Assembly (NCBI RefSeq): GCF_900109745.1
Contig: NZ_FOAV01000012.1
Coordinates: forward strand, 1-64,000
From: Roseateles sp. YR242
Lineage (GTDB): Bacteria > Pseudomonadota > Gammaproteobacteria > Burkholderiales > Burkholderiaceae_C
DNA length: 64,000 bases
Direction of reading: 5' to 3'
Shown here: piece after piece, positions 49,368 to 56,327 of the stretch
How positions within the stretch are numbered: position 1 is the first letter of the stretch
How the letters are laid out: each line of letters begins with the position of its first letter
Notes under the pieces: model-generated
Told to the model about the DNA's origin: nothing
The model's input: the letters and a program-made list of their open reading frames with translations, nothing else
The model's database searches: none
Made by a program: the position numbers and the translations under genes

Positions 49368-50561
49368 ATGGAACAACGACAACATCCGGCGTGGCTGGCC
49401 GGCGCACTTTGTGTCATCACCACCGGCGTCAATCTGCAGGCGCCGCTGTACGCGACCTATGCGCGTGCAGATGGCGTCGGGGTGATGGCCACCACCATCG
49501 CCTTCTCGTTCTACGTCGCCGGGGTGCTGCCGGTATTGCTGGCCCTGGGCGGCCTGTCGGACCGGATCGGCCGGCGCCGCGTGATGCTGCTGGCGCTGGC
49601 CCTGTCCGCCCTGGGCACCGCGCTGATGATGGCCCACCCGCATGTCACCACGCTGGCGGCGGCCCGGTTCATCCTGGGCACCGGCACGGCGCTGATGTCG
49701 GCCACCGCAACGGCCTACATGTTGGAATTGTTTGGTGGCGCGCGTGCGTCCCGCGCCGCCAACTGGGTGACGGCGAGTACCTCCATCGGTTTTGGGCTTG
49801 GCCCGGTGCTCACCAGCCTGTGCCTCATGTTCCAGGAAAGCGTGGCTCCGCCCAGCTTCCTGCTGCACCTGATGGCTGTCGCCGTCTCCGCCGTCCTGGT
49901 GTGGCGGCTGCCGGAAACCGTCCGGCAGCGCAGTGGCCCGCTGGGGCCGATGCTGCGCCTGCCTTACGTCACCCGCGATGGGCTGTGGTTTGGTGGCGCC
50001 ATCCTGCTGTGCTGGGCCACCACGGGGCTGGTGATCTCCATCCTGCCCTCGGCGCTGGCCGTGCACGGGCTGTCGCGGTATAGCGGCCTGGCCACCATGC
50101 TGGCCATCAGCTGCGGCCTGCTGTTCCAGCCGATGGCGCGCCGCCAGGAGCCGCGCCATGCTGTGCGCCTCGGGTTGATGATCCTGGTGCCGGCCTATGC
50201 GGTGCTGGCCTGGGGGGCGTGGTCCGGCACGCTGGTTGCGGTGCTGCTGGGCTCGCTGGCCGCCAGCAGCGCCTGTTATGGCTTTGTCTATCTCGGCGGC
50301 CTGGCCGGCACGGCGGAAGCGGCCGGCGCGGAAAAGACCCGCGCCACGGCCGCCTACTTCCTGATGGCCTATATCGGCTTCAGCGTGCCGGTGATCTTCA
50401 CCGGCCTCCTGGCCGACCGGTATGGCACCGCCACCGCCCTGCTCGCGTTCGGGCTGCTGCTGGCCCTGGGCACGGTGGCCCTGCTGGGGCGCCGCATGCC
50501 CCAGCCTGCGGACTTCGCCGAACTACCCACCCGTCCCGCCGAAGCCTTCGGCAAGCAATGA
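49368..50561 (+). CDS. MFS efflux transporter, predicted exporter of the cluster product
   Basis: The 397-residue protein has twelve hydrophobic helices and the MFS motif A between helices 2 and 3 (LGGLSDRIGRRRVM). PETVRQRSG lies near the central loop, as in drug-efflux relatives. It diverges from the mocR-type regulator and is followed at 17 bases by a possible heme-oxygenase-fold protein. It plausibly exports the product, as the DcsJ transporter does in Streptomyces; it could equally give resistance to other compounds. The start at 49368 precedes the first helix. Confidence 0.82.
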   Translation: MEQRQHPAWLAGALCVITTGVNLQAPLYATYARADGVGVMATTIAFSFYVAGVLPVLLALGGLSDRIGRRRVMLLALALSALGTALMMAHPHVTTLAAARFILGTGTALMSATATAYMLELFGGARASRAANWVTASTSIGFGLGPVLTSLCLMFQESVAPPSFLLHLMAVAVSAVLVWRLPETVRQRSGPLGPMLRLPYVTRDGLWFGGAILLCWATTGLVISILPSALAVHGLSRYSGLATMLAISCGLLFQPMARRQEPRHAVRLGLMILVPAYAVLAWGAWSGTLVAVLLGSLAASSACYGFVYLGGLAGTAEAAGAEKTRATAAYFLMAYIGFSVPVIFTGLLADRYGTATALLAFGLLLALGTVALLGRRMPQPADFAELPTRPAEAFGKQ

Positions 50562-50578
50562 CCCACCCAGGAGTCGCC

Positions 50579-51199
50579 ATGCACTTCAAGAACATTGTTC
50601 GCGAAATCCGGGAGCTACCCTGGGAGCAGCTGGACGGCCAGGAACTGCAACGGCTGATGTTCATCTCGGCGGTGTATGCCCGGGAGTTTGCCGAGGCCCT
50701 GCGCATCGCGCTTCGGGTCTACCCCGAGCGGCCCGAACTGCACGCCATGGCGCGGGGTGAACTCGACACGACCAACCTGCGCTACGGCGACTTCACGCAG
50801 GCTGGGGACCACGCCGACTTCCTGTCCTTCTTCCTGCAGCGCCACGGGGTTCGCGGGGACACGCTGCTGCTGCAGCATGCCAGCACCTACCTCAGCGCTT
50901 GTCGGCAGCTGAGCCCGGAGGTGCGGGCGATGTCGGTCTTCAGCCGCGAGGAGGAGCTCTCCGGCATCTTCCGGCAGATCCTGCAGGCGCCGGATTGGAC
51001 CGCGCCCGCCCTGCCCGCCTTCCAGTTCTACCTGGAACAGCACATCCTCTTCGACGCCGCCGAAGGTGGTCACCACGATCTGACCCGCAGCTTCGCCGTT
51101 GATGACCGGCTGGTGCCGTTCTACACCGCCCGGCTCAATACCTACCGGTCCATCCCCCGGCTGTTCGAGCGCAAGCCGCTCGTCGAGATCGCCGCCTGA
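50579..51199 (+). CDS. Helical protein, possibly heme-oxygenase-like diiron oxidase fold
   Basis: This all-helical protein of 206 residues has no signal. Metal-ligand-like motifs include ELHAMARGELDTTNLRYGDF, GDHADFLSFFL and YLEQHILFDAAEGGHHDL. The last, with E..H...D...GHH, recalls the heme-oxygenase-like diiron oxygenases (HDO/TenA-like fold) found in natural-product pathways. The assignment is tentative. A good AGGAG lies before the ATG at 50579. It is co-directional with the exporter and converges on dcsG, so it may tailor the product or help resistance. It has no counterpart in the dcs cluster as I know it. Confidence 0.5.
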   Translation: MHFKNIVREIRELPWEQLDGQELQRLMFISAVYAREFAEALRIALRVYPERPELHAMARGELDTTNLRYGDFTQAGDHADFLSFFLQRHGVRGDTLLLQHASTYLSACRQLSPEVRAMSVFSREEELSGIFRQILQAPDWTAPALPAFQFYLEQHILFDAAEGGHHDLTRSFAVDDRLVPFYTARLNTYRSIPRLFERKPLVEIAA

Positions 51200-51204
51200 G
51201 CGGC

Positions 51205-52104
51205 CTACCCGGCGATACGTCGCGCCATGGCCTGGGCAAACCGCATCGCACTGCCCTGCGCAAACGGCAGGTTCAATGAGGGCTCGCAGATCTCGAGTTC
51301 CAGCACGACGGGCTGCCCGTCGTCATCGCGGATCAGGTCCACCCGGGCATACAGCAGTGGCTCATCCAGTTGGAGATGGGCAGCGGCGGCGCGCAAGGCC
51401 GCGCCCGCCACGGCCCGCTCGTCCGCGTCGGCATCACGGGCCTGGCGGAGGTCCTGGGTGGGCACATGCACCGTGCCGTCGGCCATCAGCATCGCGCTCT
51501 TGCGAATGGCATGGCTGTATTCGCCGTCGAAGTACGCCAGGTTGGTCTCACCCGCCTGGTCGATGGCCGGCAGGTAGGGCTGGAGCATGACGTGATGACT
51601 GCGTTGCTGCAGGGTTCGAACGTAGTCACCAGCCTGCGCGGCCGCCCGCCGTGGAAAGCGCCGCACATCGCGGGAATAGGCGCCCACCACGGGTTTGACG
51701 ACGATCTCGCCGGCGCGCGGGTGCAGCGCCAGAAACTCGTCGCAGACCCTCTGCGCTTGCTCGTCCGGTGCCACGAACCGCGTCGGCACCACCGGCACAC
51801 CGTGGCGGGCCAGGTCGCCCAGATAACGCTTGTCCAGGGACCAGCGGGCCACACGGGGCGGATTGAACAGACGGGTGACCGGGGCCACCCGGTCGCACCA
51901 GCCCATGAAGGCGGGCAGCACGTCCACATAGTTCCAGGGAGAACGAAGAACCGCTGCGTCAAAGCGGTCCCACGCCACGGCTGGATCCTCCCAGTCGCAC
52001 ACCTGTGCCTCCAGGCCCAGTGCCTGGCAGGCCTCCAGCAGCAGGGGCATGTCGAAGTCGATGGGCAGGCTGCCAGCGCTGGTCACCAAAGCGAGAGTTT
52101 TCAT
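51205..52104 (-). CDS. dcsG: ATP-grasp cyclo-ligase, DcsG-like (O-ureidoserine to cycloserine)
   Basis: The 299-residue protein is a compact ATP-grasp enzyme: N-terminal LALVTSAGSLPIDFDMPLL, RSPWNYVDVLPAFMGWCDRV, the ATP-binding lysine in GEIVVKPVVGAYSRDVRRF and the metal-binding acidic end LELEICEPSLNL. In D-cycloserine synthesis DcsG closes the isoxazolidinone ring of O-ureidoserine at the expense of ATP. The call rests on fold, length and company with dcsA, dcsB, dcsD and dcsE. It is the last gene of the minus-strand set, 105 bases after the SDR gene. Stereopreference cannot be read from sequence. Confidence 0.72.
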   Translation of the reverse strand: MKTLALVTSAGSLPIDFDMPLLLEACQALGLEAQVCDWEDPAVAWDRFDAAVLRSPWNYVDVLPAFMGWCDRVAPVTRLFNPPRVARWSLDKRYLGDLARHGVPVVPTRFVAPDEQAQRVCDEFLALHPRAGEIVVKPVVGAYSRDVRRFPRRAAAQAGDYVRTLQQRSHHVMLQPYLPAIDQAGETNLAYFDGEYSHAIRKSAMLMADGTVHVPTQDLRQARDADADERAVAGAALRAAAAHLQLDEPLLYARVDLIRDDDGQPVVLELEICEPSLNLPFAQGSAMRFAQAMARRIAG

Positions 52105-52209
52105 GATGAATCTAAATGAATTCGGGCAACGTGGTCGGGCCGCCTCTTCGGCAACCCATGACCAGGGAATGAATCCGGCACCGCAGGAGGCCATGGGGCC
52201 GCCGCGGCG

Positions 52210-52992
52210 TCACCATGGGATCTGGCGGCCCAGGTGCATGTATTGGCCGGTAGGGCCGTCGCTGTCCAGCAGCGCCATGCGCACGCTCGTCTGCGCGCCC
52301 TGCGGTGGCTCCAGTTCCCCCGCGCCGTCGTTCATGTCGGTCTTTGTATAACCGGGATGGACGGCATTGACCTTGATCGGCGTGTCGCGCAGTTCATAGG
52401 CCAGGTGGACCGTCCATGAATTGATGGCGCTCTTGGAGGCGCTATAGGCCGGCAGCGACTTGAACATCGCGCTGTAGGCGTAGGAGCCCGGGTCGCTGTG
52501 TGTGCCCAACGAGGCCAGCAGGCTGGAGACGTTGACAATGCGTGCCGACGGCGCCTGCCGCAGCAGCGGCAGGAAGGCCTGCGTCACGGCCACCACGCCA
52601 AAGAGGTTGGTGTCGAAGGTCTGGCGCCATTGCTCCAGGGGCTGCTCGGACGGGTGGCGGCCGTATTGCTCGATGCGGATGGCGGCGTTGTTCACCAGGA
52701 TGTCCAGCCGGCCGTAGCGATGGCCCACGCCTTGCACGGCGGCAGCGATGCTGCGGGGGCTGGTCACGTCCAGCACCAGCGCCTCGACGTCCAGGCCTTC
52801 GCTGGCCAGCACCCGGGCGGCCTCGGTGGCCGCCGCGCTGCGGCGGCCGCTGAGCAGCACACGGACGCCTTGCCCCGCCAACTGGCGGGCGATTTCAAGA
52901 CCGATGCCACGATTGGCGCCCGTCACAAGCGCGAGTTTTGGTGTTGGCGTGGGCGTGGGCATGGGCGAGGGAGTGGAATTTGGGGTGGGCAT
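52210..52992 (-). CDS. Short-chain dehydrogenase/reductase in the cluster
   Basis: The 260-residue classical SDR has the cofactor motif VTGANRGIGLEIA, NNAA, the catalytic Ser in VNVSSLLAS, YSASKSA with Tyr and Lys, and a PGYTKTDM end. The Arg after the first Gly pair (SGRRSAA) suggests NADP(H). It starts nine bases after dcsE, so it is co-transcribed. No SDR acts in the known D-cycloserine route, so it may tailor the product or be a hitchhiker. The N-terminus begins with a Pro-Thr repeat encoded by GGTGTG/GGCGTG units; GAGG lies seven bases before the ATG. Confidence 0.85.
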   Translation of the reverse strand: MPTPNSTPSPMPTPTPTPKLALVTGANRGIGLEIARQLAGQGVRVLLSGRRSAAATEAARVLASEGLDVEALVLDVTSPRSIAAAVQGVGHRYGRLDILVNNAAIRIEQYGRHPSEQPLEQWRQTFDTNLFGVVAVTQAFLPLLRQAPSARIVNVSSLLASLGTHSDPGSYAYSAMFKSLPAYSASKSAINSWTVHLAYELRDTPIKVNAVHPGYTKTDMNDGAGELEPPQGAQTSVRMALLDSDGPTGQYMHLGRQIPW

Positions 52993-53001
52993 GAAGAATC
53001 C

Positions 53002-54210
53002 TCAAGCGAGGGAGAGGGACAGTGCCGCAGCGGCGTCAGGCCGTGCCAATGGGATCGCGGCCAGGAACGCCGCGATAGGCGGCCCAAAGCGCGCATGGTC
53101 GACCAGGAAGGCGTCGTGCCCTGCCGCCGACGCCAGCGCCAGGAAAGTGACACGGGTGCCGCCCTCACCCAGTCCGTTTGCGATCTGACGCTGCTGCGCC
53201 AGCGGAAACAGGATGTCGCTGTCCACACCGATCACCAGGGCACTGTGCAGGCGCAATTGCGCCAGCGCGGCGTCGGCATCGCCACCGGCCTGGTCCCCCA
53301 GGTCGAACCCGTCAATGGCGCGGCTGAGATACAGATAGGCATTGGGATCAAACCCTCGTACGAAGCGATGCGCATGGCAGGCCAGGTAGCCCTCCACCGC
53401 GAAGTTCATGTCCAACTGATCGGTCCCTGCCGCACTGGTGCCCGTGTAGGCGGCGTCCAGTCTGTCCCGGCCGAACCGCTCATTCCATTCCGTGGCGGAC
53501 CGATAGGTGATCAGCCCCAGCTTGCGGGCCGCGAGCATGCCCTTGAGGGGGAAGCACCGGGCGTCGTAACGCCCCTGCTGCCAGTCCGGATCGGCCTGGA
53601 TGGCCTCGCGCTGCAAGGCGCGGACGGCAATGGCAAAGGCCTGCGCATGCACCGCCCCGGAGAGGTTGACCAGATGACGTGCCAGGCCGGGATGGCGGCC
53701 CACCAGGGCCAGCGAGGTCATGGCGCCCATGGACGCCCCCACCACCGCCGCCAGCTCGGTGATGCCGAGTGCGCGCACCGTATGGGCAGCCGCGTCCGCG
53801 ATGTCCTCCACCGACAGGGCCGGGAAGTCCGGCCCGTAGGGAAAACCGGTGGCGGGGTTGATCGACGCGGGCCCCGTCGAGCCTTTGCAACTGCCCAGGG
53901 AGTTGACGCACACCACGTACCAGCGGTCCGTGTCGATCGGCCGCCCCGGGCCCACCATGGCCTCCCACCAGCCCGGCGCCGGATCGTCGGCATGAGCGCT
54001 GACATGGGCGTCCGGCGAGAGACCGGTGAGTATCAGCACCGCGTTGCTGCGGGCCGCATTCAGCCGGCCCAGGGTCTCATAGGCGATGCGGGCGCCGGTC
54101 AGCCGGCCACCGCGCTTCATCGTGAAGCCGTCGGGCAGCGCCACAAAACGTGTGGCGCGAGGGATGAACTCCAACATGTAGATGCTCCTGTCGAAGGCGG
54201 GCGAGGACAT
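53002..54210 (-). CDS. dcsE: MetX-family serine O-acetyltransferase, DcsE-like
   Basis: The 402-residue a/b-hydrolase-fold acyltransferase has the nucleophile elbow GASMGAM with Ser160, Asp in VIGVDSDILFP and His in AAGHDAFLVD. The stretch SINPATGFPYGPDFP is typical of MetX relatives. In the cycloserine pathway DcsE acetylates L-serine to supply O-acetylserine. A homoserine acetyltransferase for methionine would look similar, so the call leans on its neighbours. Its ATG abuts the dcsD stop (TGAATG), which indicates translational coupling; an ATG at 54177 is an alternative. Confidence 0.75.
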   Translation of the reverse strand: MSSPAFDRSIYMLEFIPRATRFVALPDGFTMKRGGRLTGARIAYETLGRLNAARSNAVLILTGLSPDAHVSAHADDPAPGWWEAMVGPGRPIDTDRWYVVCVNSLGSCKGSTGPASINPATGFPYGPDFPALSVEDIADAAAHTVRALGITELAAVVGASMGAMTSLALVGRHPGLARHLVNLSGAVHAQAFAIAVRALQREAIQADPDWQQGRYDARCFPLKGMLAARKLGLITYRSATEWNERFGRDRLDAAYTGTSAAGTDQLDMNFAVEGYLACHAHRFVRGFDPNAYLYLSRAIDGFDLGDQAGGDADAALAQLRLHSALVIGVDSDILFPLAQQRQIANGLGEGGTRVTFLALASAAGHDAFLVDHARFGPPIAAFLAAIPLARPDAAAALSLSLA

Positions 54211-55239
54211 TCAGGCGGGCTGGGAGATGCCGGGGACGGCCGACGTGCCGGGTTCATGGCCCGATTTTGTCGGCCGCTGCGGGGCCAGCCCGGCCAGCCA
54301 CTCGTCATCAGAGCCCTCGCTCACGCCCTCCAACAAGAAGGTGGAGAGGTAACGCTCGCCCGTGTCCGGCAGCATCGCCAGCAGCACCGTGCCTTCCGGT
54401 GCTTCGCGAGCCACTTCCAGCGCAGTGGCCACGGTGGCGCCCGCAGAGATGCCCACGAAGATGCCCTCTTCGGCGGCCAGCCGGCGGGAGGTGTCACGCC
54501 CCAGCACCTCGTCCACGGGCCGCAGCTCATCGATGACGCTCGGGTCCAGCACGCTGGGCACGAAGTTGGGCGCCCAGCCCTGAATCTGGTGAACGTTCCA
54601 TGGCTGCCCCGCCAGCACCGCCGCGTTGGCAGGCTCCGCCGCCACCACCCGCACCCGTGGCCGCGCCAGCTTGAGCATCTGGCCCACGCCGGTGAGCGTG
54701 CCGGTCGTGCCAAAGCCGGTGACGAAGTAGTCCAGGCGCTTGCCCGCGAAGTCACTGAGGATCTCGGTGGCAGTGGTCTCACGGTGATAGGCCGGGTTCG
54801 CGGGATTGTCGAACTGCCGGGCGCGGAACCAGCCATGCTGATCGGCCAGCTCGTCGGCGAGCTGGTTGCCGCCACTGCTGCCCAATGCGGCCGGGAACAG
54901 CAGCACCTTGCCACCATAGGCCCGGATGAGCTTGCGGCGTTCAATGGAATACGAGTCCGACATCACGGCCACGAACTTGTAGCCACGCGCCGCAGCGACC
55001 ATGGCCAACGCAATGCCCACGTTGCCCGACGTGCACTCGCAGATCGTGTCCCCCGGTTGAAGCAGGCCCTTGGACTCGGCGTCCAGCACGACGGAGAGCG
55101 CCAGCCGGTCCTTGACGGAGCCACCGGGGTTGAAGGATTCGACCTTCACGTACAGGCTCACATGTGGCGGCGCCACACGATGCAGCTTGACGATGGGGGT
55201 GCGGCCGATGGTGTCGAGGATGCTGTTGTAGAGCGGCAT
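54211..55239 (-). CDS. dcsD: Cysteine-synthase-like PLP enzyme, DcsD-like O-ureidoserine synthase
   Basis: The 342-residue fold-type II PLP enzyme resembles CysK/CysM. The PLP lysine is K43 in NPGGSVKDR, the phosphate loop is GTTGTLTGVG, and the substrate loop is TSGNVG (70-75) where CysK usually has TSGNTG. DcsD joins hydroxyurea to O-acetylserine to give O-ureidoserine. Sited between dcsB and dcsE, this gene fits that step better than housekeeping cysteine synthesis. It is ~30 residues longer than CysK at the C-terminus. The change of Thr to Val in the loop may reflect a different nucleophile; this is inference. Confidence 0.75.
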   Translation of the reverse strand: MPLYNSILDTIGRTPIVKLHRVAPPHVSLYVKVESFNPGGSVKDRLALSVVLDAESKGLLQPGDTICECTSGNVGIALAMVAAARGYKFVAVMSDSYSIERRKLIRAYGGKVLLFPAALGSSGGNQLADELADQHGWFRARQFDNPANPAYHRETTATEILSDFAGKRLDYFVTGFGTTGTLTGVGQMLKLARPRVRVVAAEPANAAVLAGQPWNVHQIQGWAPNFVPSVLDPSVIDELRPVDEVLGRDTSRRLAAEEGIFVGISAGATVATALEVAREAPEGTVLLAMLPDTGERYLSTFLLEGVSEGSDDEWLAGLAPQRPTKSGHEPGTSAVPGISQPA

Positions 55240-55336
55240 GGTGAGGTCCCTGTGGTGGATGAATGGAAGAAGGTCGATGGGGTCGGTAGTGGTGATGGAT
55301 ATGGGCCGTGAGCGCTTGGGCGATGGCCGTGGGGCG

Positions 55337-55390
55337 AAGGCTGCGGGGAGAAGGCTGCGGGGAGAAGGCGGCGGGGAGAAGGCGGCGAGT
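55337..55390. repeat. 14-bp tandem repeat in the dcsB-dcsD gap
   Basis: About 3.7 copies of AAGGCTGCGGGGAG lie head to tail, the later copies with CTG changed to CGG. They fill part of the 177-base non-coding gap between dcsB and dcsD. The array could affect mRNA structure or copy-number-dependent expression; nothing is known. Confidence 0.8.
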
Positions 55391-55416
55391 CCAGGTGGCG
55401 TGTCCAGATTGCAGCG

Positions 55417-56232
55417 CTAGGCGGCGAGTTGGTTGAACAACGGCGACACGATGTCGAGGATCACCGCCAGCGCCTGGGCATTGACCGCCTCATCCTCGGA
55501 CGCGTTGAACTCCGCCAATTCGAGGCCTCGGATCTGACCGGCCGGGATCGACTCGAACAAGGCGCGGATCTGGCTCGGCAGCAGCCCGTGGGGAACGGTG
55601 TAATCGGCAGGCAGATGGCCAGGCTCCAGCACGTCCCAGTCGATGTGCACCCAGACCGGCGCGTCACCAATGGCCGCCAACACCGCCTCGGGTGTGGTGC
55701 GGGCCGGCGGGATGATGCGCACGCCCGCAGCAGCCAGCAGATCACGCTCCGCACCATCGATGTCCCTCGCGCCCACCAGCACCACCTGCTGCGGCCGCAG
55801 GCCCGCGCCGTGGCCGCTGTCCCAGAGGCCGCAGACCCCCGCCAGAACCATGCCGCCCAGGTAGCCTGAGCCGGTGGTCTCCGGCGTGTTGAAGTCGCCA
55901 TGCGCGTCGATCCACAGCACCACGGCGTCCGGATGTTCACGCGCCACCACCGGCAGGCTCGCCAGGCTCGCAGAGCAGGTGTTGGACAGCAGCACGGTCA
56001 GGGGCCCGAGATGGAGGCTGTGCTCGATGGCGCCACGCAGTGCGTCCAGCGTGGGCTTGGCTTGCGGCAGGCTCACCCGCCAGTCGTCATGCGCATGGGG
56101 TGACGGCGTGCCCACCGTGCGGGTGTTCACGCCGTAACGTTGGCTCAGGGCCTGCGCCGTGCGCGCAGCACCCTCGATCATTCGCGGTGCACGGTCGGCC
56201 ACGCGGCCCTGGGAAACGATGAGTTCAATCAT
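55417..56232 (-). CDS. dcsB: Arginase-like Nw-hydroxy-L-arginine hydrolase, DcsB-like
   Basis: The 271-residue ureohydrolase would split Nw-hydroxy-L-arginine into L-ornithine and hydroxyurea. Metal motifs are DAHGDFN (D109, H111, D113) and HIDWDVLEP (D198, D200). At the arginase GGDHS site it has SNTCSAS, putting Cys86 in place of a metal-binding His. At the site of the arginase general-acid His (human H141) it has YLGGM, a Gly. Both changes are reported hallmarks of DcsB from the D-cycloserine pathway. The start at 56232 begins the conserved core. The gene lies between dcsA (95 bases upstream) and dcsD. Confidence 0.85.
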   Translation of the reverse strand: MIELIVSQGRVADRAPRMIEGAARTAQALSQRYGVNTRTVGTPSPHAHDDWRVSLPQAKPTLDALRGAIEHSLHLGPLTVLLSNTCSASLASLPVVAREHPDAVVLWIDAHGDFNTPETTGSGYLGGMVLAGVCGLWDSGHGAGLRPQQVVLVGARDIDGAERDLLAAAGVRIIPPARTTPEAVLAAIGDAPVWVHIDWDVLEPGHLPADYTVPHGLLPSQIRALFESIPAGQIRGLELAEFNASEDEAVNAQALAVILDIVSPLFNQLAA

Positions 56233-56327
56233 GAGTGGAAGGTCCTGGTGAAAGGGCGATGAGAGAAGACTTCGGTGGCCATGGCCATCCGAGGCCACAA
56301 CGGCAGCCGGTTGGCGGCGCCAGCGCG

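Noticed and set aside
53002-54210. Housekeeping homoserine O-acetyltransferase for methionine
   Set aside because: Possible by family alone, but the TGAATG coupling to the DcsD-like gene and the company of dcsA, dcsB and dcsG favour serine acetylation in the cluster.
55238-55420. Short plus-strand frame over the 14-bp repeat
   Set aside because: It only translates the repeat and flanks into Gly/Arg-rich sequence, with no ribosome site.
55417-56232. Ordinary arginase or agmatinase
   Set aside because: Cys replaces the metal-binding His of GGDHS and Gly replaces the general acid/base His, which is not compatible with normal arginase chemistry.
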